A stretch of DNA of 64,000 nt from CAWGYT01 sp963826795 (GTDB taxonomy: Bacteria; Planctomycetota; Planctomycetia; Pirellulales; Pirellulaceae). Of this stretch, positions 27,293 through 36,450 are shown piece by piece. The notes under the pieces were generated by a model. It was given only the letters and a program-made list of their open reading frames with translations, ran no database searches and was not told the DNA's origin. The position numbers were made by a program, and so were the translations under genes. Numbering within the stretch: position 1 is the stretch's first letter; each line of letters starts with the position of its first letter. The DNA lies in NCBI GenBank assembly GCA_963826795.1, contig CAWGYT010000030.1:5379-69378 (forward strand), written 5' to 3'.

Positions 27293-28096
27293 ATGAATAA
27301 CAAACTGATCGAACGGCATTTCGCCAAGATGGGAGCGGTGGCCAGGGTCCATTCCGAACCACGACGCAACGCAGCGGGTGCCGTCACCATCGATATCGGC
27401 CAAAACGGCGGAGGCGAGTTCTTCGATATCGCGCTGGCTCCCGCAGCGACGACCGACCTGAAAGTCATTGACGTTCAACCGCGGATTCGCCATTTGTTGC
27501 TGATGTCACAGCAGGCCGACGGAAAACACAAATTCTTGTGCGGCCATGACGAGCGGCATTGGTTCGTGGCGGCGGTACCGGAACGTGCGTCCGTGTCGAG
27601 CGTAAAGACGGCGATGGAGGCCTTGAAGCCCGCCGTTGTCCGACATCGCGAGAACCAGTTGCAGGTCAAACCGCGCAAAAGAAACCGTCGGCGCAATGAA
27701 GCCTTCGTCCGGCAAGGTGAATGGTTCTTTGTGCCGATCACTCGGGGAATCCACGTGGATACGCGTGTGGTTTTGCGCAATGAGCCGATCTCGCGCGGTA
27801 ACGGTGGCAAGCCCCATTATTGCGAGGAACTGATCCGGCAAGGCGGCGAACTGGTCTATGTCAGTCGGCGGTACCGCCAGGGGCTGACGGAGCAGCGATA
27901 TCGGCAATTGCTGACCCGTCAACCTGAGTTGCGGAAGGTGCAGTGGATCGCGCAGCGCCGCAACCCGCTCGTCTTGGTGCGGGGGAAGGTGCGGCATCGG
28001 GATCACAAGACGATCGTACTGCGCGGCTGGCATCAAGTGCTGATGAACACCGAGACGCAATCGGAGGCGATGCGGCACGTGGCATTCATCGACTGA
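27293..28096 (+). CDS. Conserved protein of unknown function
   Basis: 267 residues from ATG 27293 (MNNKLIERHFAKMGA), preceded by GGAAG. I believe similar proteins occur in other planctomycetes but know no function. Visible features: a basic N-terminal region, the motif FLCGHDERHWFVAAVPE (about 84-100), a basic stretch KPRKRNRRRNEAFVRQGEWFF (about 132-152), NEPISRGNGGKPHYCEEL, GGELVYVSRRYR and a C-terminal RHRDHKTIVLRGWHQVLMN. No signal peptide or membrane segment, so cytosolic. The several His/Cys/Asp motifs could bind metal, but this is a guess. It stands between two unrelated minus-strand genes. Confidence 0.75.
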   Translation: MNNKLIERHFAKMGAVARVHSEPRRNAAGAVTIDIGQNGGGEFFDIALAPAATTDLKVIDVQPRIRHLLLMSQQADGKHKFLCGHDERHWFVAAVPERASVSSVKTAMEALKPAVVRHRENQLQVKPRKRNRRRNEAFVRQGEWFFVPITRGIHVDTRVVLRNEPISRGNGGKPHYCEELIRQGGELVYVSRRYRQGLTEQRYRQLLTRQPELRKVQWIAQRRNPLVLVRGKVRHRDHKTIVLRGWHQVLMNTETQSEAMRHVAFID

Positions 28097-28136
28097 GGGC
28101 CGACCCGGTGTTTTTGGCGCGAAACGCGTCACGCGG

Positions 28137-29491
28137 TCAGATTAGTTTCCAGCCAGCTCGATAGTCGCGGCGAATAAAAGGTTCGGCCTCGGGCGCATTG
28201 GTGGCTCGCAGTGCACGCGGATCCCATTCGAGGCGTTTTCCCACTCGAAAGGCGACGTTGCCAAGATGATTTGCCTCGGTGAGCCAACCGGCGTACTCAA
28301 AATTGCAGGTCGTCGGCTCACCCGTCTTGCACGCATGCAGCCACTCAGCGTGGTGTCCTCGCGACTTGGGGATGAAGGGGTCAGGGCGTTTGAAGTCCGC
28401 GAATTTGTCTTCGGGCAGCAACAGATTCTTGCCGTAATCGGACAGCAGCATGCCTTCGTCACCGATAAACAGGACGCCGCTGTCCCATTGCGGGATCGCG
28501 GCCTCCTTCCAGATCGTGGGCTTGTTGACGCCCTGATACCACGTCAATCGCACCGGAGGCAAGTCCCCACGCGGGCCATATTCATAGACGACTTGCATCG
28601 ACGCGGGCGCGAGTTCCGGATGCGGAGCGGGGCCTTCGGCCTGGATCGTGCGCGGCGCATCGAGCTTCAGCGCCCAAAACGGGAGATCGATCCAGTGGCT
28701 TCCCAGATCCGACATGGTCCCGTTGCCGAAGTCCCACCATCGGTACCACTTCGGTCCGGGGAAATAGACGCTGTGAAAGGGACGTGCAGGAGCGGGTCCA
28801 AGCCAGAGGTCCCAGTTGAGATTGGGCGGGACCGGTTCCGACTCGGCGGGACGATTCTGGACCAGCACGATGTCATTGTTCCGTTGGGCCTCCTCCTCAC
28901 TTCCTTGCCATCCCCACGCGCAGAGACCCAGACGTGCACCTCGCGCACCGGGCCGATGGCCCCGGTCTGGATCAGCTCGACGACGCGCCGGTAGTTGTCG
29001 CCGGCATGAATTTGAGTGCCCATCTGCGTCGCGACGCCGGCTTTGGCTGCCGCCTCACGAATGACCCGCGCTTCCCACACGTTGTACGTGAGAGGTTTCT
29101 CGCAATAAACATGTTTCCCGAGCTGTAAGGCGGGCAGCGTGGCAAACGCGTGGGTGTGCTCGCACGTGCTGACGACGACCGCATCAAACTCGTTGGCGAA
29201 GTTGTAAAGGTCCCGGAAGTCGGCAAACCTGCGAGCGCTCGGGTACTTGTCGGCCGCCGCGGCCAAGTTGTATTCGTTGACGTCGCACAGGGCGACGATG
29301 TTCTCCGATGCGACCGACTCCAGATTGCCTCCCCCGCGGCCACCCGTGCCGATGACCGCAAGGTTGAGTTTTTCGTTGAGGTTCTGTCCGCGGACGACCG
29401 CGGGTACGGGCCACGTAAGGGCTGCGGTCCCGAGTGTTGCCGTTTTCACGAAGCGGCGCCGAGTCAACCTGCTACCGGCAGTTGAGGACAT
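28137..29491 (-). pseudogene. TAT-exported Gfo/Idh/MocA oxidoreductase, interrupted by one frameshift
   Basis: It starts at ATG 29491 after GAGGTGG. Twin-arginine signal TRRRFVKTATLGTAAL, Rossmann motif VIGTGGRGGG, VALCDV, VVSTCEHTHAFA, EKP motif in HVYCEKPLTYN. The frame is lost near 28890-28905 in a CCTCCTCCTC stretch; the next frame carries the rest (PVPPNLNWDLWLGPAPARPFH, WWDFGNGTMSDLGSHWIDLPFWAL, ending AGWKLI at 28137). Joined length is about 450 residues. A paralogue of the gene at 14387-15673. The even conservation on both sides fits a recent indel or a sequence error. The product would be a periplasmic NAD(P)-dependent sugar dehydrogenase-like protein. Confidence 0.85.
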
Positions 29492-29652
29492 GAATTCCAC
29501 CTCATCCATCGGCCATCAAGCTCCGCTCGAAGTCCGACGGCCCAATCAAAGGAATAAAAGGACGGATCACGCACGGCGCGTGTCCTGGTGCCAACGGCGA
29601 TCGTACTTGCCACCGAGTGTCGCGTAAAGCGAATCGACTGGGCCCAGACTGT

Positions 29653-29680
29653 TTTCACACGAATGGTTCCGCCTACAATG
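29653..29680 (+). promoter_or_regulatory. Possible sigma-70-type promoter of the PQQ-propeller gene
   Basis: TTTTCA (29653-29658), a 16-bp spacer, then TACAAT (29675-29680), about 95 bp before the ATG at 29775. The match is moderate and based on the enterobacterial consensus only. Confidence 0.3.
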
Positions 29681-29774
29681 GGTTTCAACAAGAAACGGTC
29701 GCGGCGATGGCGATAGGCCGAAACGGCTTGGGGACGAGACCGATTCGGTCGGCACGGGGAGCGGGAGGCATGCG

Positions 29775-32532
29775 ATGAGACGGCGGCATTTCGCGCTGGA
29801 CAACCCACTCAGCCGGCCCGTGGCGAACCGCGCGCCGGCGGTGGCCAAGCGGCTGGCAGGAATTGGCGTGCGCCGCCCGTGTCTGCCGATGGCATTGGCG
29901 GTGCTCGCGGTCGTTTACTTCTTGGCGAAGGCAAACCCGTTAACCGCGAGCGAGGATTGGCCGCAGTTGCAGGGCGACGCCCTGCGGTCGGGAAACGCAC
30001 CGGAGATTTCCCTGCGGATGCCACTCGGACTGGTTGCGGCGATTCCGATGACGGATGCCGGTCTGGCCGCGCCGGTCGTGAGTGACGGGAAGGCGTTTGT
30101 CATCGACGGCTCGGGGGTCGTGACGGCGATCGACCTGTCATCGATGCAAGTGGTCTGGAAGTTTGCGACGCGCGGAGGTCCGCAGAACTGCAACAACGTG
30201 GCCGCTCCGGCAGTCGTGGGCGACTTTGTTCACGTGGGGACGATGGCGGGCGATTACTATGTACTGGACCGCGAACACGGAACGGTCGTGCGAGAGATCG
30301 ATTGCCAGGAACCGGTGTTTTCGGCGCCGGCCGTGGGGACGGACCGCGTCTACTTCGCAACGCTCGGGGCGCGGGTTTTTGCCGTAACGCCCCGCGGTGA
30401 GCTCGTTTGGACATGGGACTTCGTCAAGGAAGTGATTGGCTTTGACGGCGACCGTTGGAGCGGCGAACAGTGGCTTGCGTTTCGCGGCGATCGTGTCACT
30501 TGGCGAGACCACTTTGTCTGTTCACGTGACCTTTGCCTGGTGGGCGAGACCGTCGTGATTCCGGCGGGCGGCCGAACGGTTTTCTTGGCCGATGAGGGCG
30601 ACCGACCGCGCCTGCGCCGATTGGTCAAATTCCTGAGTACGCGGGCAACGAGTACCCCGCCACATTCGGCCAGAGTGCCGATGCCTCCGGAAATGTGTAC
30701 GTCCAGTGGCATCGGCGCGACAACGCGGGACGCGTCGAGATTTTGCGGCTGGAGGGTGATGTCGTCGAAACGAGTTTCGTCCCTGGGACGGAAACCTCGA
30801 TTGAACGCGATGGCCTGTTGAGTTTTGCGTCGGTCAGCATTCGGGGCAGCGACGTGTATCGCGTTCGGCCCGAACAAGGGCGCGGTTTATGTCAGCATTC
30901 CGTTGCGGCGGGTCAGGACCCCAAGGTGCGCTGCGTCGCCGGCGGAATTTGTCCACCCGTCCTAACCCGCAACCACGCCGTCTACGGGGGACTGGATGGC
31001 AAGCTCTATTGCGTCCCGCTGGATGGCGGTGAAACGTCGGCCTTCGCCACGGCATTCGGCGCACCGATCTCGGCGCCGGTCGCGGTCGCGGACGGCCGCG
31101 TGTTGGTGGCTTGCGAAGACGGCTACGTGTACATTTTCGGACCGGATGGCCAAGCGGCTCTGCCTGAGGAAGATCTGGGACTCTGGAAGATTCGCAGCCC
31201 GTTGAGCGGACCTTGGGCCGACGCCGAGTTCGATTGGTACACGAACTACGGCGACTTCAGCGGCACGAACGCGAATGACCAAGGGCTCGCGCCGCCGCTG
31301 CAAATGCGCTGGGTCCGCCGGCTCGCAGGGACGGTCAAACACCTGCCCGTATGCGGCGGCGGACGGATGTACCTGCACACGGCAGAAGGGCAGATCCTGG
31401 CCGTTGAGCAGGATACGGGGCGCTTGCTTTGGCGACGGTACTGGCCCGACGTTTACCTTTCTTTCACCTCGCCGCTGTATCTTCGTGGCAAGCTGATTGT
31501 GCCGCAGGCGGGTATCAAACGCTCGAGGATGCGCTGCCTCGATGCGGCGACGGGAAAGCTGCTGTGGGAGGTGCCCTTCACGGGGTCTCCCAGTTGGAGT
31601 CGTCAATTCCCGCCCGTGGTGCACGAGAACGTGGTGATTTACGCCTCGGGATCCGGTGAGTATGCCCCTCAGGGAACGGAAGAGTCGTTTGTCTTTCGCG
31701 GCACTCCGGTTGAACGAGACGGACGCGAGGTGATGAGCTGGATTTACTCGAACGACAATCCTTACTACCCAAAGGACCACCACCCGAGAATTTGGGCATG
31801 GGACCTGGAGACCGGGAAGCTGCTGTGGGAGAAGGATTTTTCCGAGTTCGGGCGCGGTGGAAATGACTGCGGCATCTGCCTGCACCAAGGCAAGCTCTAT
31901 TATTCCGTCTTCTTCGGCTACTCCGCCAACCAGCGCCGGCGTCGCGGGTTGCCGGTTGAAAACAACGGACTTACCGCTTGTCTGGAACCGACGACGGGCC
32001 GGGTCCTGTGGCAAACGAACCAATACTATGTGACATCGAAGTGCACCCTGAGTGCTCGCGACGGGCGAATCTATCTGGGTGGTTACAATCGCGCCACCGA
32101 GGGGACGGAGGATCGCTTCGTCTGGTGCTTGAATGCCGAGGATGGCTCGCTGCAGTGGAAGTCCGATCCGGTGACGTCGGCGCTGAATGTGGTCACGGTG
32201 GGTCAACGCTACATCTTTTCAAACGCGCTGCGCGGTCAAGGAAACGTCTTTGATGCTCGCTCGGGTCAAGTGACAAGGCGCATCGGCCACAACTACGCCT
32301 GCTGTCGATTCACGCTGTCCGAGCCGTTTGTGCTGGGAGCGAATATGGACATGATCGATCTTTCCGCCGACGGCAAGCTCGTTTCCACCGGGCCGGCAAT
32401 CGATTCGCGCGAATGCCTGGCGCGGTGGTATCCAATGGACGAATCTTCTATGTCTCACAGGCCAGCGGATTCGTCGTCTCGCAAACATACGGTCCGTCAT
32501 CCCAGCACCTGCCGGCGGTCTGGGCACGTTAG
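29775..32532 (+). pseudogene. Membrane-anchored PQQ-like beta-propeller protein with two frameshifts
   Basis: The N-terminal part starts at 29775 with one membrane segment (PMALAVLAVVYFLA, about 38-52) and PQQ-propeller blades (DWPQLQGDALRSGNAPE; AIDLSSMQVVWKF; HVGTMAGDYYVLDREHG). The frame is lost at about 30610-30635. The main frame then runs through many blades (YCVPLDGGETSAFAT; AVEQDTGRLLWRRY; CLDAATGKLLWEV; AWDLETGKLLWEKDF; CLNAEDGSLQWKS). A second shift at about 32415-32425 restores the C-terminus VVSNGRIFYVSQASGFVVSQ and the stop at 32532. Joined length is about 918 residues. These proteins are probably structural or quinoprotein-like propellers outside the membrane; no catalytic residues can be assigned. 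Confidence 0.82.
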
Positions 32533-32751
32533 ACCACCAGGGCGAACACGGGAGCCTCGACCCGGATTCGGGCCTGAAATGGCAACCCAGCTTGCGGTTG
32601 GCGTCGCTCAGGCGGTAAAACAGGGACAGTGCCGTTCAATTACTCGTGCATCGTCGGGGACTTGGTCAGGAGCCGCGGTTGAGCTGCCGCGGGGCGTGGG
32701 TGACCAATTAAGCCGCGGTGGATACGTGTTGAGACCAGGAAGTGCTGTTCG

Positions 32752-33606
32752 ATGGGAAGCAAGATCTCAATCAACGTTTCACTCACCCTCGCTCAGCGAA
32801 AAGCGATCGCGGAAGTTGTTCCCGAGCTGACGGATCGCCTCAAATTGGGGGAAAAGAATCCTCGCGCGATCGCCTTCAGCTTGGATGACCTGGCAACGGT
32901 GAAGCAAAAGGCCAGCCAAGCCTTGCGTCGCACGGATAGCGGCCTGAAACGCAACTCGCTGCGACGCGTGATTGAAGCGGCGACCGATGCCATCGACGGA
33001 GCGAAAGGGATTGAATCCATCCCCGCCGCCATTCGGCTGTATCAGTTCCGCATCGCCCTGAACGAATCCGATCCGCCGATTTGGCGTCGAATTCAAATCA
33101 AAGACTGCACGCTGGACCGTCTGCACGAGCACATTCAGACGTCGATGGGGTGGACAAATTCACATCTCCATCAATTCGAGATCAATGGCGAACGCTATGG
33201 CGATCCGGAGTTGCTCGACGACGGCTTTGCCGACTTTCATTGCGTTGATTCCACGGTGACGAAGATCAGCCAGGTCGTCCCCAAGAACGGCAACCGATTC
33301 CGATTTCTCTACGAATACGATTTCGGGGATGGCTGGGAGCACGAGGTGCTGTTCGAAGGGTGTCTCCGCGCGGAGAAGGGGGTCCGTTATCCGCTGTGTC
33401 TCGAGGGTGAGCGTTCGTGCCCGCCGGAAGATGTGGGCGGCGTCTGGGGATACAGTGAGTTTCTGGAAGCACTCGCCGATTCGTCGCACGAGAGCTACGA
33501 CGACTACAAGGCGTGGGTGGGCGACTTCGATCCTGAGGCGTTTGATGCCGAGCGGGCGACGAAGGCGATGCGTCGAGGTCTACCCGACTGGAGACAGTAT
33601 GAGTGA
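32752..33606 (+). CDS. Plasmid pRiA4b ORF-3 family protein (IS1096 TnpR-like)
   Basis: 284 residues. An N-terminal helical part (1-90) precedes the pRiA4b ORF-3-like domain: IRLYQFRIALNESDPPIWRRIQIKDC, TLDRLHEHIQTSMGWTNSHLHQFEINGERYG, RFLYEYDFGDGWEHEVLFEG, CLEGERSCPPEDVGGVWGYSEFLEAL. Family members are found on plasmids and beside transposons; function is unproven despite the resolvase-like name. The stop codon overlaps the next gene's ATG by 8 nt, so the two are probably translated together. Confidence 0.92.
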   Translation: MGSKISINVSLTLAQRKAIAEVVPELTDRLKLGEKNPRAIAFSLDDLATVKQKASQALRRTDSGLKRNSLRRVIEAATDAIDGAKGIESIPAAIRLYQFRIALNESDPPIWRRIQIKDCTLDRLHEHIQTSMGWTNSHLHQFEINGERYGDPELLDDGFADFHCVDSTVTKISQVVPKNGNRFRFLYEYDFGDGWEHEVLFEGCLRAEKGVRYPLCLEGERSCPPEDVGGVWGYSEFLEALADSSHESYDDYKAWVGDFDPEAFDAERATKAMRRGLPDWRQYE

Positions 33607-33862
33607 CGGTCGGTCGCCGATCGAATCCTTGCGAAATCTCGGCCCCCAAAGCGGTCGTTGGCTGCGCGACGCCGGAATTCGCACGATCGCCGATTTGGAA
33701 AATGTGGGCCCCGTCGTTGCCTATCGACTGGTACGACAACAAAACGCGGGAGCGAGTCTCAATCTTCTGTGGGCAATTGCCGCGGGTTTAAATGGTGAAG
33801 ACTGGCGACAGCTGACCGAGGCAACAAAGTCGCGTCTCCTTCGGGAGTTGGATGACGATTGA
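33599..33862 (+). CDS. TfoX C-terminal domain protein
   Basis: 87 residues, overlapping the end of the pRiA4b-like gene by 8 nt. The sequence is a stand-alone TfoX_C domain: IESLRNLGPQSGRWLRDAGIRTIADLENVGPVVAYRLVRQ, then GASLNLLWAIAAGLNGEDWRQL. The domain resembles helix-hairpin-helix DNA-binding folds and is the C-terminal part of the competence regulator TfoX/Sxy. The N-terminal TfoX domain is missing. Found alone, it is of unknown role; coupling to the upstream gene suggests they work together. Confidence 0.85.
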   Translation: MSDGRSPIESLRNLGPQSGRWLRDAGIRTIADLENVGPVVAYRLVRQQNAGASLNLLWAIAAGLNGEDWRQLTEATKSRLLRELDDD

Positions 33863-33978
33863 GCGACGGTTGGATGTCTCGCCGCGATGATCAAGAAGCC
33901 GATGTTCGGCCACCAAGTTGGCATCGCATCTTCAGGATTCTGACCGCCAGTTATCCAGGCATACGCCACCAACACCGG

Positions 33979-34017
33979 ATGAACATGAACATGAACATGA
34001 ACATGAACATGAATATG
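33979..34017 (+). repeat. ATGAAC hexanucleotide microsatellite at the gene start
   Basis: Six copies of ATGAAC followed by ATGAATATGATG. It encodes alternating Met-Asn and offers at least seven in-frame ATG codons just ahead of a signal peptide. Copy-number change would keep the frame. Confidence 0.9.
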
Positions 34018-34584
34018 ATGCGGATGCCGATGCTGAAAGCTCTGACATGGACGATGCTCGCAGGAGGGACGTTGATGGCCGAGGACGGCGGCCGAGTGCT
34101 ACTTCCTTTCGCTGGCCCGGAGGCGGCCCGCCAATGGCAGGCGGTCAATGACGGCGTCATGGGCGGAAAGTCCGATGGCCGTTTCACGCTGACGGAGGCG
34201 AAGACTCTGAAGTTCTTCGGAACGCTCTCGCTGGAAAACAATGGCGGGTTTGCGTCCATCCGGTCAAAGTCCGCTTCGTTTGGCTTGCGGCCAGGCGATA
34301 CGATTGTGGCCAGAGTTCGGGGCGATGGTCGCCCGTACACGCTTAACCTTTACGTCCCGCGTCGACTCGTCGCCTTCTCGTATCGCACCGAGTTCCAAAC
34401 GAAGAAGGACGCATGGATTGAGGTCCGCTCGCCCTTGAATGAGTTCGTGGCAACGTCATTTGGCCGCGTCGTGCCGAACGCCGGCCCGGTCAATCCGGCC
34501 GAGGTGAACTCAATCGGCTTCTTGTTAAGCGACAAGCGGCCCGGTCCGTTCACACTTGAGATCGAGTGGATCAAAGCCGAGTGA
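33979..34584 (+). CDS. Secreted CIA30-like protein (complex I intermediate-associated protein 30 family)
   Basis: 201 residues if the first ATG of the hexanucleotide repeat (33979) is used; every second codon to 34017 is ATG, so the true start is ambiguous, and the frame is open back to 33859. After the Met-Asn repeat come a signal-like hydrophobic stretch (LKALTWTMLAGGTLMA) and the CIA30 galactose-binding-like beta sandwich (VNDGVMGGKSDGRF; LSLENNGGFASIRSKS; PGDTIVARVRGDGRPYTLNLYV; VNSIGFLLSDKRPGPFTLEIEWIKAE). Bacterial members are of unknown role. A GGGGTCAG repeat copy starts directly at the stop codon. Confidence 0.85.
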   Translation: MNMNMNMNMNMNMMRMPMLKALTWTMLAGGTLMAEDGGRVLLPFAGPEAARQWQAVNDGVMGGKSDGRFTLTEAKTLKFFGTLSLENNGGFASIRSKSASFGLRPGDTIVARVRGDGRPYTLNLYVPRRLVAFSYRTEFQTKKDAWIEVRSPLNEFVATSFGRVVPNAGPVNPAEVNSIGFLLSDKRPGPFTLEIEWIKAE

Positions 34585-34905
34585 AAAAAGGGGTCAGGAC
34601 TATTTTCGGTCGTCGACTGCGGGTGATGGGCGCTTCGCGCGGGCTAGAGGACGACACGACCAACTACGACACGATCCCAGACGTTTGATCTCTTCGTGAC
34701 AGCTCACACCCAGGCCACGATTTCACGTTTTCTTCCGACATCCGCAGATCAATCGCGCGGCAGACGCGTTGGCGGCCGGCCGATGCGGGATTTAGCGGCG
34801 AACGAGAATCTCCCGCCGGCGAGCGGCGGGCATCTTGCCCTCGCAAGCAAGAATCCAGCCGAACAGGATTGGGACCCGACTCCTTTTCCCGGCCTGCCCC
34901 AATCT
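34585..34905. repeat. GGGGTCAG element and a ~175-bp dispersed repeat with REP hairpin
   Basis: AAAAAGGGGTCAGGAC follows the CIA30 stop codon at once. From about 34728 to 34905 the sequence is homologous, in inverted orientation, to 54560-54745: shared blocks include CCGCAGATCAATC, GACGCGTTGGCGGCC, CCCGCCGGCGAGCGGCGGG (REP hairpin), CATCTT and GCCGAACAGGAT. Both copies keep one open reading frame with similar translation (ADQSRGxRVGGxPMxDLAA, LPPASGGHL), which may be chance. No other gene is seen between 34585 and 34943. Confidence 0.75.
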
Positions 34906-34943
34906 TGAGCTGTGCAACCGCTTAAGGGTGTCGTGAATATCGC

Positions 34944-35426
34944 CTATTCTGCCTCATTCGGTGCGTTGTCGGACGCGTCCCGCAAGTCGACCGGCTCGGA
35001 AAGCCAATCTTTCCAGATCCCAGAACGGACGGTCATGACGATCGCGAGCAAGTAGCCTGCCAGCACGTAGGTTAACGAGGCTACCGCGATGGCAATCGCT
35101 GCGGGTTGCTGCACAGGCCATAAGAACGGTGCAGCAATCGCGCCGATCATGCACAGGCCATCTTGCCAGGGTCGATCGAAGTACCGTTTCCACCAAGTCC
35201 GCGGAATCATCCGCACCTGCTCAGGCGTGACCGAGAATCGTCCATCGCGATCGGGTTCGCCCAGGTACTTCGTGATGGTTGGGCGATCCCACGTTCCGAC
35301 CAGACTGGCAATGGTATCGAATGAGGGCCGACCGGTGGCCAAGTCGCGCCGGTCATCCAGCGATCCGATCAAGGATGCACCGGCTCCGAGCACGACTACG
35401 ATTGAGGCGACGATTATCCATGTCAT
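34944..35426 (-). CDS. Small membrane protein of unknown function
   Basis: 160 residues. Three hydrophobic segments: residues 3-22 (WIIVASIVVVLGAGASLIGSL), about 90-110 (LCMIGAIAAPFLWPVQQPAAI overlapping the next) and about 110-133 (AIAVASLTYVLAGYLLAIVM). A soluble loop of about 65 residues lies between the first and second. I do not recognise a family. It is the last gene after rbsC on the same strand with a 29-bp gap, so it is probably co-transcribed with the transporter genes. Confidence 0.7.
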   Translation of the reverse strand: MTWIIVASIVVVLGAGASLIGSLDDRRDLATGRPSFDTIASLVGTWDRPTITKYLGEPDRDGRFSVTPEQVRMIPRTWWKRYFDRPWQDGLCMIGAIAAPFLWPVQQPAAIAIAVASLTYVLAGYLLAIVMTVRSGIWKDWLSEPVDLRDASDNAPNEAE

Positions 35427-35455
35427 CTTGGGACGGTCCTTGTGCGACGAGCGAC

Positions 35456-36409
35456 TTAGTCGATTACCAGACGGCGACGAGTGGCATCCAGCACGACGGC
35501 GATCACGATGACGGCTCCTGTAATGATCTGTTTCTGCGCGTCCGAGACACCCACCTGGGCGAGGCCTGTCTGGAGGACGGCGATGATCAGGACTCCGAGA
35601 AACGAACTCACTACGCTACCCCGGCCTCCCATCAAGCTCGTGCCACCAATCACACAGGCGGCGATAGCTGCGAGTTCGATTCCGATGGCTGCGTTCGGGT
35701 CGGCGCTGGAGAGGCGAGACGTCTGAGCGACTCCGGCCAGTCCGCTTAGGACACCACTGATCACGAACACGGTAACGGCGTACGGGGCGGAACGGATGCC
35801 AGACATACGGACTGCCTGGACGTTTGCTCCGATCGCAAGACAATACCTTCCGAACACCGTGCGAGTCAGCAGCAACTGAGCTCCGATCACACTTAGAATT
35901 GCAAACAGGCAGGCGGGTGACAACAGGATTCCCGGCAGCGGCTCACCAATTGCCTCAACCGCGGCCCCGATGTATTTCGTTTGCGAATCGGTGACGACTT
36001 TGGTCGCTCCACGCGCCAGTTCGAGCATTCCCAGAGTGACGATAAAAGACGGGATCCCGAAGCCGATCGAGACGAGTCCGTTGAAAAGACCGCACGCGGC
36101 GGCGGTGAGAATACCGACCGGAATCGCCGCCCAGAGGGACCAACCGTGGTCCACCATCAGCGTGCCCAGAACCGCCGAGGAGAGCGCCAGCACGGCTCCG
36201 ACGGACAGGTCGATGCCTCCGATGATCAGCACAAGCGTCATGCCGACGGCGACGAGTGTCAAGTCGGGAATCTGATTCGCGATGGACACCAGCGTTGATT
36301 TCTGAAAGAAATTCTCACTGCGCAAGCTGAAGGCTGCGACCAGCAACAGAAGCACCGTGACCAGCCCGACGTACTGCAGGAACGCGTGCGCAACTCTTCG
36401 GCGGCTCAT
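35456..36409 (-). CDS. rbsC: Ribose-type ABC transporter permease (RbsC family)
   Basis: 317 residues from ATG 36409, which has GAGAGGT upstream; a GTG at 36454 overlapping the rbsB stop would add 15. Eight or more membrane segments. Family motifs: QIPDLTLVAVGMTLVLIIGGIDLSVGAVLALS, GIPSFIVTLGMLELARG, FGRYCLAIGANVQAVRMSGI, and GRGSVVSSFLGVLIIAVLQTGLAQVGV near the end. It is the permease half of a carbohydrate uptake-2 (CUT2) importer in the inner membrane. The ATPase RbsA needed for transport is not encoded in this cluster. Confidence 0.94.
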   Translation of the reverse strand: MSRRRVAHAFLQYVGLVTVLLLLVAAFSLRSENFFQKSTLVSIANQIPDLTLVAVGMTLVLIIGGIDLSVGAVLALSSAVLGTLMVDHGWSLWAAIPVGILTAAACGLFNGLVSIGFGIPSFIVTLGMLELARGATKVVTDSQTKYIGAAVEAIGEPLPGILLSPACLFAILSVIGAQLLLTRTVFGRYCLAIGANVQAVRMSGIRSAPYAVTVFVISGVLSGLAGVAQTSRLSSADPNAAIGIELAAIAACVIGGTSLMGGRGSVVSSFLGVLIIAVLQTGLAQVGVSDAQKQIITGAVIVIAVVLDATRRRLVID

Positions 36410-36450
36410 CGTTCCGGTACCTCTCGTTCCGTGAACGTCGACGTTGACGT

